Positions 1 to 8,976 are shown, numbered from the stretch's first letter. The stretch is DNA of 64,000 bases from Euborellia annulipes (GCA_023213315.1 JAKCPI010016431.1:62001-126000), one strand, 5' to 3'. The notes: a model not told the origin generated them from the sequence alone. Numbers and translations are program-made.

Positions 1-282
1 TAGATCAGTATAACGATTAGATAAATCTTTTTTCAATTGTTCGATATCGTTTGATTGCTCTTCTAATTGCCCACGTAAGGCACGTACATCATTCTCTAAT
101 TGTTGGTTTTTTTGCATTAATTCCCAGTTTAAATTACTAGGTACTGAAACATTATTAGATGAAGTATTAGTTGGGCTACCACCGCTTTGGCTTAAACCGC
201 GAGACTCAATTGGAATGTTGGCATAGAGAGAGGTAGTGCTCATTAAGGCAATAAATAATAAAGAATGCTTCATCAATCGCAT
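1..282 (-). CDS. cpoB: Cell division coordinator CpoB (YbgF), N-terminal part, cut by the window edge
   Basis: The frame is open from the left edge to an ATG at 280-282. It encodes an N-terminal signal peptide (MKHSLLFIALMSTTSLYA) followed by a Ser/Asn-rich linker and a predicted coiled coil of Gln/Glu/Leu-rich heptads (about residues 50-94). This is the layout of the periplasmic Tol-Pal partner CpoB, which has a trimerising coiled coil followed by TPR repeats; the TPR part lies outside the window. In the family CpoB coordinates outer-membrane constriction with peptidoglycan synthesis at division. Identity rests on the N-terminal architecture alone. Confidence 0.7.
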   Translation of the reverse strand, partial: MRLMKHSLLFIALMSTTSLYANIPIESRGLSQSGGSPTNTSSNNVSVPSNLNWELMQKNQQLENDVRALRGQLEEQSNDIEQLKKDLSNRYTDL

Positions 283-547
283 GAGTATAAGTCCATAATT
301 TTATGTAAAAGCCAACTTGATAAAGGAATATATAAACTATTCACTTAACTATCTAAGATTTTAATTGGTCAATGCAATTAAAACAGCTAACAATATAAAT
401 GCAAGAATAGTTTACAATCTTCAAGCATATTTTATCCAAAATAAGATACAAGAAAGAATATATGAGAAAGATTTATAGAAATTTATGAATTTTTGCTGAT
501 GAATTAATCAATTGAAACAGAAACTTGCTTAAAACTGGGAAGAAGGC
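283..547. other. Intergenic region between cpoB and ffs
   Basis: AT-rich spacer. It should hold the cpoB promoter on the minus strand. I see no open frame or strong hairpin in it. Confidence 0.5.
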
Positions 548-575
548 TTGCAACTCTTTTAAAAATCTCTATACT
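548..575 (+). promoter_or_regulatory. Promoter of ffs (sigma-70 type)
   Basis: TTGCAA at 548-553 and TATACT at 570-575 with a 16-base spacer lie 7 bases before the start of the 4.5S RNA stem, the spacing expected for a transcription start near 582. Confidence 0.65.
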
Positions 576-582
576 TTGTCTG

Positions 583-619
583 GCAATGGTAGCCCCGCTG
601 GTGGCTTCGCAATTGTACT

Positions 620-657
<38 letters not shown>

Positions 658-705
658 CAGATCTATGATGTGCCGAAGTTTTGCTAGTGGGGCTGCCACC
701 ATTGC
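583..705 (+). ncRNA. ffs: 4.5S RNA (bacterial small SRP RNA)
   Basis: The ends pair as a long stem: GCAATGGTAGCCCC at the 5' end with GGGGCTGCCACCATTGC at the 3' end. The interior has the conserved SRP domain IV core, with CAGGACCGGAAGGTAGCA and the GGTAGCAG asymmetric loop. This is the RNA of the signal recognition particle, which binds Ffh and docks on FtsY (also in this window at 58.1-59.2 kb). A good promoter sits directly upstream. Ends are set by the stem and are accurate to a few bases. Confidence 0.93.
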
Positions 706-707
706 TC

Positions 708-1190
708 TTAGTCCACTCTCCGTTGGACTGCTTTTATAATTACATCTAAATCAAATCCTCTATATTGCAAGAACCTAATCTGTTTTGCTTTAAGCTTTGG
801 ATCTTTTTCTACTTCTTCGCCAAATTTTTTCACTTTCAGTTGATACGCTTGTTCTATCCAATCAATATTGTGAATATCCTCTGCAATTAAAGCATTTTCG
901 ATTTGTTTTGTTTTTAAAGCTTGCTTAATACGATTTGGCCCTTTGCCTTTCCGAATCTGGCTAGCAAGCATTTGTTCAGCAACACGTTGATCACTTTGAT
1001 AATTCTTTTCAGATAATTCCTCAACAAGTTGTTTAACCTCTTCGGGATTTTGTGCATAACGAGTTAATTTGTCAGTAAGTTCTGCTTTGGAATAATCTCG
1101 GCGAGTCAATAAAGCAAAAGCATAAGAGCGTAAACGTTGACCTGTAAGTAAAGCTCGTTGTTGAGATTGTTCTTCAGTTCTTTTGAACAT
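708..1190 (-). CDS. recX: RecX, regulator of RecA
   Basis: 160 residues with the RecX three-helix repeats: LRSYAFALLTRRDYSKAEL near the N-terminus, then the second and third repeats ending in GFDLDVIIKAVQRR. RecX caps RecA filaments and limits strand exchange. It lies 59 bases downstream of recA on the same strand. A hairpin terminator lies between them, so recX is probably expressed by readthrough. Length fits the family. The 3' end converges on ffs with only two bases between. Confidence 0.92.
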   Translation of the reverse strand: MFKRTEEQSQQRALLTGQRLRSYAFALLTRRDYSKAELTDKLTRYAQNPEEVKQLVEELSEKNYQSDQRVAEQMLASQIRKGKGPNRIKQALKTKQIENALIAEDIHNIDWIEQAYQLKVKKFGEEVEKDPKLKAKQIRFLQYRGFDLDVIIKAVQRRVD

Positions 1191-1210
1191 AGTATTAGGA
1201 TTCCCTTGTA

Positions 1211-1234
1211 AAAAAACGCCCCGAAGGGCGTTTT
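1211..1234 (-). terminator. Terminator between recA and recX
   Basis: Read on the minus strand: AAAACGCCC, loop TTCG, GGGCGTTTTTT. A perfect stem with a UUCG-type tetraloop and a U-run sits just after the recA stop codon. Confidence 0.85.
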
Positions 1235-1249
1235 AAAGCTCATGAATAA

Positions 1250-2296
1250 TTAAGATTCTAATAAAACATCAGCTTCTTCTTCATCTTCAACTTGAGCAGC
1301 ATTAGTACCTGTTGTTAACAGTTGTTCACGGATATTACGTTCAATCTCTCCAGCCATTTGAGGGTTCTCTTCAAAGTGGCGAATAACATTGTTCTTACCT
1401 TGACCAATTTTATTACCTTGATATGAATACCAAGCACCTGCTTTTTGTACGATATCTTGCTGTACAGCTAAATCTACAAGTTCGCCTAACTGGTTTGTGC
1501 CTTTACCATATAGAATTTGGAAAAGAGCTTCTCTGAAAGGAGGAGCCATTTTGTTTTTAACAACTTTAACTCGAGTTTCAGAGCCGACGATTTCATCGCC
1601 TTCTTTTACTTGACCAATACGGCGGATATCTAAACGTACAGAAGCATAGAACTTCAATGCGTTACCACCAGTCGTGGTCTCAGGGCTACCAAACATTACC
1701 CCAATCTTCATACGGATCTGGTTAATGAAAATAACCATACAGTTTGAGCGTTTGGCATTACCAGTAATTTTACGAAGTGCCTGACTCATTAGACGAGCTT
1801 GTAAGCCCATATGAGAGTCACCCATTTCGCCTTCAATTTCTGCTTTAGGAGTAAGTGCAGCAACTGAATCGACAACAATCATATCAATTGCGCCAGAGCG
1901 AACTAGCATATCTGCAATTTCGAGAGCTTGTTCACCGTTATCAGGCTGTGATACAAGCAGGTTATCAATGTCCACACCCAGTTTACGTGCATATTGTGGA
2001 TCTAATGCATGCTCTGCATCGATAAATGCACAAGTACCGCCAGCTTTTTGACATTGTGCAATCGCTTGTAGAGTCATTGTGGTTTTACCAGAAGATTCTG
2101 GACCATAAATCTCGACAATACGGCCTTTTGGTAAACCACCAATCCCCAATGCAATATCTAAAGTCAAAGAGCCTGTAGATACAGCTTCAACAGCTTGAAC
2201 AGTGTTGTCACCGAGACGCATCACCGTATTTTTGCCAAATTGTTTCTCAATTTGACTTAGCGCGGCTTGTAATGCTTTGCTTTTATTCTCATCCAT
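1250..2296 (-). CDS. recA: RecA recombinase
   Basis: 348 residues, full length, no frameshift. Visible signatures are the Walker A motif GPESSGKTT near residue 66, the [11 protein letters not shown] signature, the Walker B-like MIVVDSV, and an acidic C-terminal tail ([12 protein letters not shown]). RecA polymerises on single-stranded DNA, drives homologous recombination and is the co-protease of the DNA-damage response. Acinetobacter lacks a classic LexA, so control runs through other factors. The 5' leader carries a conspicuous hairpin (see 2330-2374). A terminator follows the gene, with recX next downstream. Confidence 0.98.
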   Translation of the reverse strand: MDENKSKALQAALSQIEKQFGKNTVMRLGDNTVQAVEAVSTGSLTLDIALGIGGLPKGRIVEIYGPESSGKTTMTLQAIAQCQKAGGTCAFIDAEHALDPQYARKLGVDIDNLLVSQPDNGEQALEIADMLVRSGAIDMIVVDSVAALTPKAEIEGEMGDSHMGLQARLMSQALRKITGNAKRSNCMVIFINQIRMKIGVMFGSPETTTGGNALKFYASVRLDIRRIGQVKEGDEIVGSETRVKVVKNKMAPPFREALFQILYGKGTNQLGELVDLAVQQDIVQKAGAWYSYQGNKIGQGKNNVIRHFEENPQMAGEIERNIREQLLTTGTNAAQVEDEEEADVLLES

Positions 2297-2329
2297 CTCA
2301 AAACCTCAATACTCTATGTTCATCACGTT

Positions 2330-2374
2330 TAACCCAAGTGGATGCATTGAATCTCAACTTGTTTCACTGGGTTA
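2330..2374 (-). promoter_or_regulatory. Stem-loop in the recA 5' leader
   Basis: TAACCCAAGTG (2330-2340) pairs with CACTGGGTTA (2365-2374), giving ten pairs with one bulged A and a 24-base loop. It lies 34-78 bases upstream of the recA start, inside the probable untranslated leader. A structured recA leader has been reported in A. baumannii; that this hairpin is the functional element is inference. Confidence 0.55.
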
Positions 2375-2440
2375 ATAGTGACAGATTTTTTCTATAGCTT
2401 CTATGTGTTGTATGTGTGTGTGCGACACAACTCGACGTTT

Positions 2441-2871
2441 TTATTTATCATCGTATGACCAATTTTGATCATTCTCCTGTTTAAACCGAATAATTTGTCG
2501 ACGATCCTTTTTAACCGGTCTATGGTCAGGTCGAGCTAGATTATGCAATTTTCGTTGGGATGCAATCAACTCCCGTCTAGCAATACTCACTTCGGTTTCT
2601 TCATAAAGTTGCTGTGCGACCGGAGCTGGACCACGTGTGTTTGAAAGGGCTTTTATCACAACCGTTTTTTTATCAAAACCTTGCTGAATAATAAGTTCCA
2701 TTCCCACTCGAATTTCTTTGGAAACTTTTACACGCTCATTATTGTGATGTACTTTACCTCCTTCGATCGCCGCTTTAGCAATTGAACGAGTTTTAAAAAA
2801 CGAGCAACCCATAGCCATTTGTCGACACGCATGGTCTCTACAGCATCGTTTTCACGCAATTTTGACATCAT
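2441..2871 (-). CDS. hslR: Heat shock protein 15 (Hsp15), S4-type RNA-binding protein; one-base frameshift
   Basis: Small basic protein with an S4 domain. The N-terminal MRVDKWLWVARFFKTRS motif is read only if one base is added to the A-run at 2795-2800; the rest (KAAIEGGKVHHNNERVK) is in the second frame. Hsp15 binds stalled 50S subunits carrying nascent chains after heat shock. The true start is one of two adjacent ATGs at 2866-2871, overlapping the end of yrfG; yrfG-hslR is the same gene pair as in E. coli. Without correction the apparent product lacks the start of the RNA-binding domain. I read the shift as a sequencing error. Confidence 0.85.
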
Positions 2872-3538
2872 TATCCTTTCTATCAATTTGATTCAATATA
2901 GACAGCAACTCTGTAAGCTGATCTAGTACTTTATATTCTAAATCTTGATGCTGTCTTATATCTTTTAGACTTGAGGGCTGTGAGATAGTAAACAAGTGTT
3001 TAATACCAAATTTTTCTGCCGTTTTTAATACAGGAGCCGTATCGTCAATAAAAATCGTGTCATCTGGATTGAAGAAGTGTAATTGTTGGAGCTCTTGCCA
3101 AAAATTAATATCTTCTTTGGCATAACCAACTTGTTCACTTGATATGATTACATCAAAGAAATGTTCAATTGCAATATTATCGAGCTTTAAACGTAAGCTA
3201 GCACGGTCAGCATTAGTTACCAGCCAACACGTGTATCCTTGTTCTTTAAGTTGTTGCAGAAGCTCAGTACAGCCAGAACGAGCTTGGATCTTAGATTGAA
3301 ATTCTTTTTGTAATTTAAGTACATCAACTCCTACAGTTTTAGTCCAATAGCTTGATGAATACCAAACAAGAGTGTGCCGATGTGCTTGATAAAATTGATA
3401 TAGCTTTTTTTGGCTCTCGGCGAGAGGAAGTTGATGTATTTTCGCATGTCTTTCAGGAAGACATTCATTCCAAATGAAATCATCAAAAGCAAGATCTAAG
3501 AGGGTGCCATCCATATCAAACATTACAATTTTAGACAT
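2852..3538 (-). CDS. yrfG: HAD-superfamily GMP/IMP nucleotidase YrfG
   Basis: 228 residues. HAD motif I is FDMDGTLLD (residues 7-15), motif II is the VTNAD region near 106, and motif IV is FIDDTAPVL. In E. coli YrfG dephosphorylates purine nucleotides (GMP, IMP) and sits next to hslR, as here. The intact copy overlaps hslR by 20 bases. Its promoter and first codons now come from the left end of an integrated island: a diverged copy of the same 5' region lies about 20.4 kb away at 23.93-24.08 kb. Confidence 0.85.
   Translation of the reverse strand: MSKIVMFDMDGTLLDLAFDDFIWNECLPERHAKIHQLPLAESQKKLYQFYQAHRHTLVWYSSSYWTKTVGVDVLKLQKEFQSKIQARSGCTELLQQLKEQGYTCWLVTNADRASLRLKLDNIAIEHFFDVIISSEQVGYAKEDINFWQELQQLHFFNPDDTIFIDDTAPVLKTAEKFGIKHLFTISQPSSLKDIRQHQDLEYKVLDQLTELLSILNQIDRKDNDVKIA
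3507..3538 (+). repeat. Left attachment-like repeat (first codons of yrfG)
   Basis: 32 bases from the start of yrfG match 23928-23959 with one mismatch and in the same orientation. Weaker similarity continues about 100 bases further into the yrfG promoter (common block CTCCAAA..CATT.AAA). The integrase gene begins about 240 bases inward. This is the expected position of a tyrosine-integrase attL. Confidence 0.65.
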
Positions 3539-3684
3539 GCGTCAAAAAACTCCAAAGGCATTCAAAGCACAATTTTTCAAATGAATTTTTCATATAACCC
3601 TTAAAAAATAATAATTTGGGAATGATTTTTAGCTTTCAAAGAAATTCAAAGCTCAACAAAGCAATTCATGCAACAAACAAAAAT

Positions 3685-3704
3685 TTGTACAAGAGTTTGT
3701 ACAA
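3685..3704. repeat. Paired TTGTACAA palindromes, candidate integrase arm site (left)
   Basis: Two TTGTACAA octamers at 3685-3692 and 3697-3704 lie in the int upstream region. A related pair (TTGTACAA and TGTGTACA) lies at 23845-23862 near the right end of the island. Function as integrase or excisionase arm sites, or as an operator for int, is inference. Confidence 0.4.
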
Positions 3705-3774
3705 AATATTATAGCTGGCATGGACGGTAAGTTGCTTAAGATATTTTGTAAGTTGGACTTTATCTGAAGAGAAA

Positions 3775-5097
3775 ATGGCTTTAAGTGATACTTGGTTAAA
3801 ATCTAATAACGGAAAGGTTAGAGATGCTACGCAAGTTGTAAATGACAGAGAAGGTTTATCAGTTCGCATATCCCCAAAAAGGGAAAATTGTGTTTCAAAT
3901 GCGGTATAGATTTAATAATGCTTCAAAACGAATGGATATTGGAACTTATCCAATGATGAGTTTGAAAGAAGCACGAGCTGAAGTAGCTGAGAATAAAAAG
4001 GAATTGGATAAAGGTAGAGATCCTTTACAACTTAAATTAAAAAAGAAACAGCTTATTTAGCACAACCTACAGTTCGTGAAATTTGCATTGAGTTCTTTGA
4101 TACAGCTGCTTCGCATAAAGCAGCATGTAAAGATGATAAAAGAGCATTTGAAATACACGTATTTCCAAGATTAGGTAAACGTATTTGTGATGAAGTTACT
4201 TTACAAGAATGGTCAAAACTTTTGCTATCTATTGTTAGTTATGCAAAAACAGTAGCTGTAAAGGTTCTTGGAAATTTGAAACTAATTATGCGCTGGGGAT
4301 GTATTCACGGAAAATTACAAGAGCAAACTTTATTACATATCAGAGCAATTGACCTAAACGTAAGGAAGAATTCACGCACTAGATATTTAACAGAACAAGA
4401 GATTTTTTGGGTTATCCATGCAACTTTTCTATCAACTGGAATATCACCCAAAAATAAATTTATGGTTCTATTTTTATTAATATTTGGTTGTCGAGTAGGG
4501 GAGTTGAGAACCGCTAAGAAGAGTGATTTTGATTTTCAGAATCATACATGGACAATTCCTCCAGAGCAGTATAAAACAGGAGCAAGGTCAAAGAAAGCTA
4601 TTGTTAGGCCACTAATTCCTCAGGTAGAAATTCTACTTAGACAGGTATTTGAACTTTCACCACCGGATTGTGAATGGGCCTTTCCAATTATTAAGGCACA
4701 AAAATATAAACCTACTCAGAAAGGTTTTCAAACAACGCTTCCTATTTATATTAATGAAAATGTCAAAAAATATTTTGATATTGATATGAACCATTGGACT
4801 ACTCATGATTTGAGAAGGGCAATGCGTACACATATTTCTGAATTTGCTCCACCGCATATTTGTGAAATTATGCTTGGGCATGCTTTACCGCAAATTTGGG
4901 GTACATATGATTTAAATCAGTATTTGGAACCTCAGGCGCAAGCTTATGCAAAATGGTTTGATAAGCTCTGCGCCATAATCAATAATTATGAAAGGTTTGA
5001 TATTAAAGGCTCAATTTCAAGTGCTTCTAAATATCCATTTCTAATTTCCCAAGAAGCAACCGCTTTAACACCGTATAAATTGGTTGCTCTTCCGTGA
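3775..5097 (+). CDS. P4-type tyrosine integrase; two compensating frameshifts
   Basis: Start ATG at 3775 (MALSDTWLKS). The DUF4102 arm-binding domain includes MRYRFNNASKRMDIGTYP, a core-binding domain follows, and the catalytic domain shows R in FGCRVGELR, H..R in HDLRRAMRTH, H in MLGHALP and Y in YDLNQY. The frame slips out at the A-run 3876-3880 (one A too many) and back at 4039-4044 (one A missing), giving 440 residues. Between the slips the encoded sequence is intact. It sits just inside the left island repeat pointing inward, as usual for P4-like integrases. The C-terminal tail overlaps the AlpA-like gene on the other strand by about 110 bases. Confidence 0.88.
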
Positions 5098-5213
5098 CCT
5101 TTAAAAATGGGTTCAGGAAAGGGGTCGGAACCTCTTTCCCGCATATTTTTTAGAGTGCCTTTCGATATTTTGTACCTTTGTAAAATCTCTGGTGTTGAGA
5201 TATAAATTGCCAT
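4986..5213 (-). CDS. AlpA/excisionase-like helix-turn-helix protein
   Basis: 75 residues, starting MAIYISTPEILQRYKISKG: a predicted winged helix-turn-helix followed by GTLKNMRERGSDPFPEP, the typical AlpA/MerR-like DNA-reading segment. Such proteins act as regulators or excisionases in P4-type elements. It faces the integrase tail to tail, overlapping its last codons. It is followed on the same strand direction by several small phage-like genes (5.2-6.2 kb), so it may be the last gene of that leftward operon. Confidence 0.7.
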   Translation of the reverse strand: MAIYISTPEILQRYKISKGTLKNMRERGSDPFPEPIFKGHGRATNLYGVKAVASWEIRNGYLEALEIEPLISNLS

Positions 5214-5245
5214 TAAATTTAATCCTCTATATTTTTCGCATTCAT

Positions 5246-5537
5246 TTAGGCCACCATTTGATAACTAAGTCGATTTAATCTAGCTAAACCACGCATTCGT
5301 AATTGATCTATAAAGTATTTGTCTCTACTCATCCAAGTTCTACAAAATGAAGCAAACTTCTTTTGGCATATATCATTCATTGCAAAACCATTTTTTGTTT
5401 CTTTCATCGAAATTTTGGCTATTTCTTTTCTTCTTTTTTAAAATAATGAAGCCTTTTCTATGTGATGGATAAAAACCGTTTTCACACATCCAAACCGTGA
5501 ATGGAAATGACAAAGAGTCAGGAATGTTCTGCATCAT
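5246..5537 (-). CDS. Small island protein of unknown function; one frameshift
   Basis: Not recognised. Starts at one of two adjacent ATGs at 5532-5537, immediately after the stop of the upstream gene (stop and start separated by no bases). The first frame ends early; removing one A from the A6 run near 5436-5441 restores a frame of about 96 residues ending SYQMVA. The product is basic, with FASFCRTWMSRDKYFIDQLR near the C-terminus. Operon position suggests a phage or island accessory protein. Confidence 0.5.
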
Positions 5538-5678
5538 TTAAAATCTCCAGATTGCATCTTTAAGCTTTGCCTTAACTAATAAGCCTTCAGTTTCGTAAAG
5601 AGATACGTTTGCAAATACTTGTGTTCGATTACCGATCACCGTAAAAGTTCTGGACTTGCTGTTATAGATTTGAATCAT
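5538..5678 (-). CDS. Small island protein, 46 residues, unknown function
   Basis: ATG at 5676-5678 overlaps the TGA of the upstream gene (ATGA), and its TAA abuts the next ATG, so three genes are tightly coupled. A GTG five codons upstream is an alternative start. The product contains SRTFTVIGNRTQVFANVSLY, predicted as beta strands. Not recognised. Confidence 0.5.
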   Translation of the reverse strand: MIQIYNSKSRTFTVIGNRTQVFANVSLYETEGLLVKAKLKDAIWRF

Positions 5679-6203
5679 TGCTTTTGCACCCACCCAGCGT
5701 CTTTCTGTTTAGAAAGGCAAGCCTTATATACAGTCTGATGAATAGGGGTATCTTTGAACCGCTTATAGATTTGATTCAGTTGCTCATTGTCCTGGGCTTT
5801 TTGAACCTCAACAAAAATATTTTCAATTTCACTTTTTGAGTAAGTCGTTAACGATTCATCTTTTTAGAGCGTCTTGATTCGGTTTTATTTCACGATTATC
5901 TGGCTCTTTAGATACAGTTTGTGTGGTTTCTGCATAAGCTTGATCCCGTAATTTTTGCAAATACTCGTGGTATTCTTTAGCTGTTTGTTGATGCCCAGCA
6001 TTGTCCCAAACGCCTGAATGAATATCACCTGATAGTCCAATTTGACTCATGCACTTAACTAAAGCTGGACCCCATGTTGAAGTAAATGGAACTGAAATAT
6101 CAATAAAATAGGTTTTATCAGAAGTTACAGCAGCATCTAAAACTTCCTTACTTGAGATAGTTGACCGCCGTGCGAGGTAAAGATCGAAGTTTAAGAGTCT
6201 CAA
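5675..6203 (-). pseudogene. Phage-like gene, 5'-truncated and frameshifted, unknown function
   Basis: The frame has no ATG or GTG start: it is open to about 6236 and enters plus-strand coding sequence there, so the 5' end looks lost by recombination near 6.17-6.24 kb. Downstream, adding one A at 5861-5865 joins the first part (VTSDKTYFIDISVPFTSTWG, LSGDIHSGVWDNAGH) to a Lys/Glu-rich C-terminal segment (SEIENIFVEVQKAQDNEQL) ending at the TGA 5675-5677. The first gene of the leftward operon. I do not recognise the family; the C-terminal segment resembles helical tails of phage recombination proteins only loosely. Confidence 0.45.
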
Positions 6204-6642
6204 TGTGGATACGCCATAATCGCCACTTTGGCATAGCTAAATATAGCCAATTACTTTCAATCCATTTTGATGATGCGAAGCAGTACTTGGAAACTATCAA
6301 TGTAATTGAAAAGCCTGAATCTGATCCACTTGAAAGGCTTGAGCATCTACTTGATAGAATAACTGCGCGTTATCCAGCATTAGAAAATCCGTTAGCTTAT
6401 GAAATTGCACAGCAGATAGGTGAGAAGCTTAAGTATCAATCTCCACATGGGCCTAAAAACTTCTGGGTTTCGATTCAGGAAACGGCGCTATTTCTGCTCA
6501 GCAACATTCACTACACCACACACCAGTTAATGTAGTGCAATTAAGGGAAAAGTTTAATGCGCTTTGGGATTTTTTACACAAAGATGAAGTGCTTGAGCTG
6601 GGGAAGGTGTTAAAGCGGTTCCCATATGAACCTGTGAACTGA
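6203..6642 (+). pseudogene. Phage-like gene fragment, unknown function, frameshifted
   Basis: Reads MWIRHNRHFGIAKYSQLLS from 6203, then a helical stretch (DPLERLEHLLDRITARYP) and, after a one-base slip near 6462-6466 (a G missing in TGGG), a C-terminal part ending LGKVLKRFPYEPVN before TGA at 6640-6642. No good ribosome site precedes the start, and the 5' end overlaps the truncated gene on the opposite strand. This suggests a rearrangement junction. Not recognised beyond a phage-like setting. Terminator follows at 6694. Confidence 0.4.
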
Positions 6643-6693
6643 TAAGGGTATATCATTAAATTAAGACGTTCCTAATTGAACTCCCCTTATAAG

Positions 6694-6719
6694 AAAGCCA
6701 GCTAACTAGCTGGCTTTTT
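6694..6719. terminator. Bidirectional terminator
   Basis: AAAGCCAGCTA, loop, TAGCTGGCTTTTT between two convergent genes. The same stem recurs at 8529-8555. Confidence 0.8.
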
Positions 6720-6736
6720 CATTATCTATAATATTC

Positions 6737-7691
6737 TTAAATATTGTTTCCAAGGATATTCAATGTGTTATTCCATTGATCCTTTTGATAACCATAATTA
6801 TCACCTGAACTTTGCGGTGGATTGTTCCTAATAAAATTCATTAACTCAGTACGTTGTTGAGTACTCAGTACCGAAATAACATCTGGATTTTCCGAAAGAC
6901 TAGCTCCAATACTATTAATAACGCTGTCTTTCATCTCAGCATCTTTTTTACTTAAGGCGTTCAAAGTCCCTGAAAATTCATTCCCATTCAGAACAGAGGA
7001 GGCAACAAAACTAGATTCATTTGTAGAAATAACTTCTTTTTTAAGTATTTCCTGGTTCATTGCCTGAGTATCTTTTGATGATGGATTTGTTGCCGGGTAA
7101 GTTGAAATTAAAGCTTGCTTCACTTCATCATTTGTAGTTGAAGCTGATTTAAGTTCATTAATAGATTCAGCTATTCGCTTACGTACTACTTCATTCTCTG
7201 GTAACGAACGTTTAAGTTCATGTTCCTTCTGTGTAAGTAGAGAGGCATTATTAAGAGCACCCAAAGCTGCACTTTGCACTTTGGGATTAGCATTTTTTAA
7301 GTATGGAATGATATCGTCTGCCGCTTCAATTGGATTTAATGCAGACAAAGAAATTAGAATTGCACTTAACGCATCAGAATTTGATTCATTTTGTTTTAAT
7401 AGACCAACTAATTTATGAATTTTATCTTCTCGTGTATATGAAGAATTATCATTTATAGCCATCATGCTTTGTGCCCATTTAGGGGGGAGAGCCATAAGGA
7501 AGATTTTGTGTAATCTCGGTAGATTCATCATTAACTAGAGGAGCATTAGCATTGGCACTAGTCTTTTCTTTAATTTGTGTCTCTTCATTTTGAATTCCAA
7601 CATCACTTTTCTTGGAAAAAACAAAGAACCCAATAAGAGCTATCACTATGACCGTGATAACTAAATAAATAAACTTTCTATTATTTTTCAT
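6737..7691 (-). CDS. Membrane-anchored HEAT-like repeat protein; one frameshift
   Basis: Start ATG at 7689-7691 (MKNNRKFIYLVITVIVIAL): one N-terminal membrane helix (about residues 8-26), then a charged linker. After removal of one base in the G6 run 7482-7487, about 240 residues of alpha-helical repeats follow (PIEAADDIIPYLKNANPKVQ, AALGALNNAS), resembling HEAT repeats. Total about 317 residues. The body would lie on the periplasmic side if the helix is a signal anchor. Encoded directly downstream of the secreted cysteine-hydrolase-like protein at 7758-8315, so the two may work as a pair. Function unknown. Confidence 0.6.
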
Positions 7692-7757
7692 ACTACTCAC
7701 ATTTTCAAATAAGAATGCCCTTACAAAATAATGTAAGGGCACCAGAGTACCTTTAAA

Positions 7758-8315
7758 TTAAACTCGAGTAATTGTTAGCAACGAACTACCAAAAGTCGTA
7801 TTAGGGAAACTACCGCCTAAATCACCATTACCTGTTTTAGTATATAACCACTTAACAAAAGCATCGCATCGAAATGAACCCTTTTTCCAAGTGTATGCAG
7901 TACAAGCACCACTTGTGTTATAAGCCGAACAAACTTGAGTGGCGGGGTTTGGTGTTGATGACCATAAATCATATGCGACGTGTGGCTTCTGCTGATTAGA
8001 AATGCTATTAATTTGATTGGTAGCGGAAGTATAAGAAGCCATATATGTAAACCTAGATCGAGCTTTTGCTCCCCAATAAGTATCCACTTTAAAACCAGTT
8101 ACAGTGACGTTTTGAACAATATTTACATAAGGTGTTGCGTTCATTACTTGAACAACATTATTTGATGAGGCAAGTAGTCCCAAATGGCCTAACGCACCAA
8201 AGCCTAGAACTGATAAATCACGACCTAAGACATCTCCGACTGCAATAGGGTTACCTGCCGCAAAAAGTAACGAGCTTTGAACTAGTAAAATTGGTACTAA
8301 TAAAATCTTTTTCAT
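7758..8315 (-). CDS. Secreted protein resembling circularly permuted NlpC/P60 (YiiX/LRAT-like) hydrolases
   Basis: 185 residues with a clear signal peptide (MKKILLVPILLVQSSLLFAA). A GALGHLGLL segment supplies a candidate histidine early, and FRCDAFVKWLYTKTG supplies a candidate cysteine late. This His-then-Cys order is typical of the permuted papain-like fold. Two further cysteines (VCSAYNTSGACTAY) could form a disulfide. The fold call is mine from motif order and is moderate at best. Ribosome site AGAGAGAATTC precedes the ATG at 8313-8315. Pairs with the membrane HEAT-like protein downstream. Confidence 0.5.
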   Translation of the reverse strand: MKKILLVPILLVQSSLLFAAGNPIAVGDVLGRDLSVLGFGALGHLGLLASSNNVVQVMNATPYVNIVQNVTVTGFKVDTYWGAKARSRFTYMASYTSATNQINSISNQQKPHVAYDLWSSTPNPATQVCSAYNTSGACTAYTWKKGSFRCDAFVKWLYTKTGNGDLGGSFPNTTFGSSLLTITRV

Positions 8316-8528
8316 GAATTCTCTCTTTGTAAAGTTTTAATATTATTGATCAATAAGTATATATATTATTTTAATTTTAACAAATAGAATATACCAAATG
8401 GTAAATTTTAATAATTATTGATAGCGGAATATAAGCTCGGTAAAGTATTAAAATTCTTACTTTTAAAGTAGTTGATGAACAAGGGCATACTATTATTTTA
8501 AATTTTATTGGTAGGCTCGATATATAAT

Positions 8529-8555
8529 AAAGCCAGCTAAAACAGCTGGCTTTTT
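8529..8555. terminator. Terminator
   Basis: AAAGCCAGCT, loop, AGCTGGCTTTTT, directly after the stop of the leftward gene at 8560-8976; the stem equals that at 6694-6719. Confidence 0.75.
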
Positions 8556-8559
8556 AATT

Positions 8560-8976
8560 TCATTTGACAAAACCTTGTATAGCTTTGGACAGATTTTTAA
8601 TTATTATTTCTCTTTCATAACGAAAATCTAAAGATTTAGGAATTTGAACATTTAAAACTTTCTGTTGAGCCAGTGTTAGTGGAATTTTGTCATTTTTATT
8701 ACTAACAAGAGAGTTATCAATATCAATCAAAATGTTGAGTTCGTCAGTACGTTGAATATTGAGCCATTGGATTTGAACATTCATTTGAGGAAAAGTAGCA
8801 TTGAAGAATGGGTTAAATTTTTTTGTAGTAATTGATATCTTTTGACCCTTATGCTTGCGAACAATTAACTCATTTGTATTACATAGGAGCGTGTCCTCAT
8901 AAACTAAGTCTTCGCCAAATTGTTGAATCTTATTTGGATCAAGATGAATCTCATGACCTTCATAATTTAAATACAT
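8560..8976 (-). CDS. Hypothetical protein, 138 residues
   Basis: Not recognised. Soluble, beta-rich prediction; N-terminus MYLNYEGHEIHLDPNKIQQF, with no signal peptide or membrane helix. Stands alone between the secreted hydrolase-like gene and the C4-like RNA, pointing left. Base composition like its island neighbours. Confidence refers to it being a real gene. Confidence 0.5.
   Translation of the reverse strand: MYLNYEGHEIHLDPNKIQQFGEDLVYEDTLLCNTNELIVRKHKGQKISITTKKFNPFFNATFPQMNVQIQWLNIQRTDELNILIDIDNSLVSNKNDKIPLTLAQQKVLNVQIPKSLDFRYEREIIIKNLSKAIQGFVK

Noticed and set aside
3666..3869. 67-residue leftward frame at the left end of the island
   Set aside because: Antisense to the true N-terminus of the integrase; no ribosome site or family resemblance.
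4657..4881. Leftward frame inside the integrase
   Set aside because: Antisense shadow of the catalytic domain.
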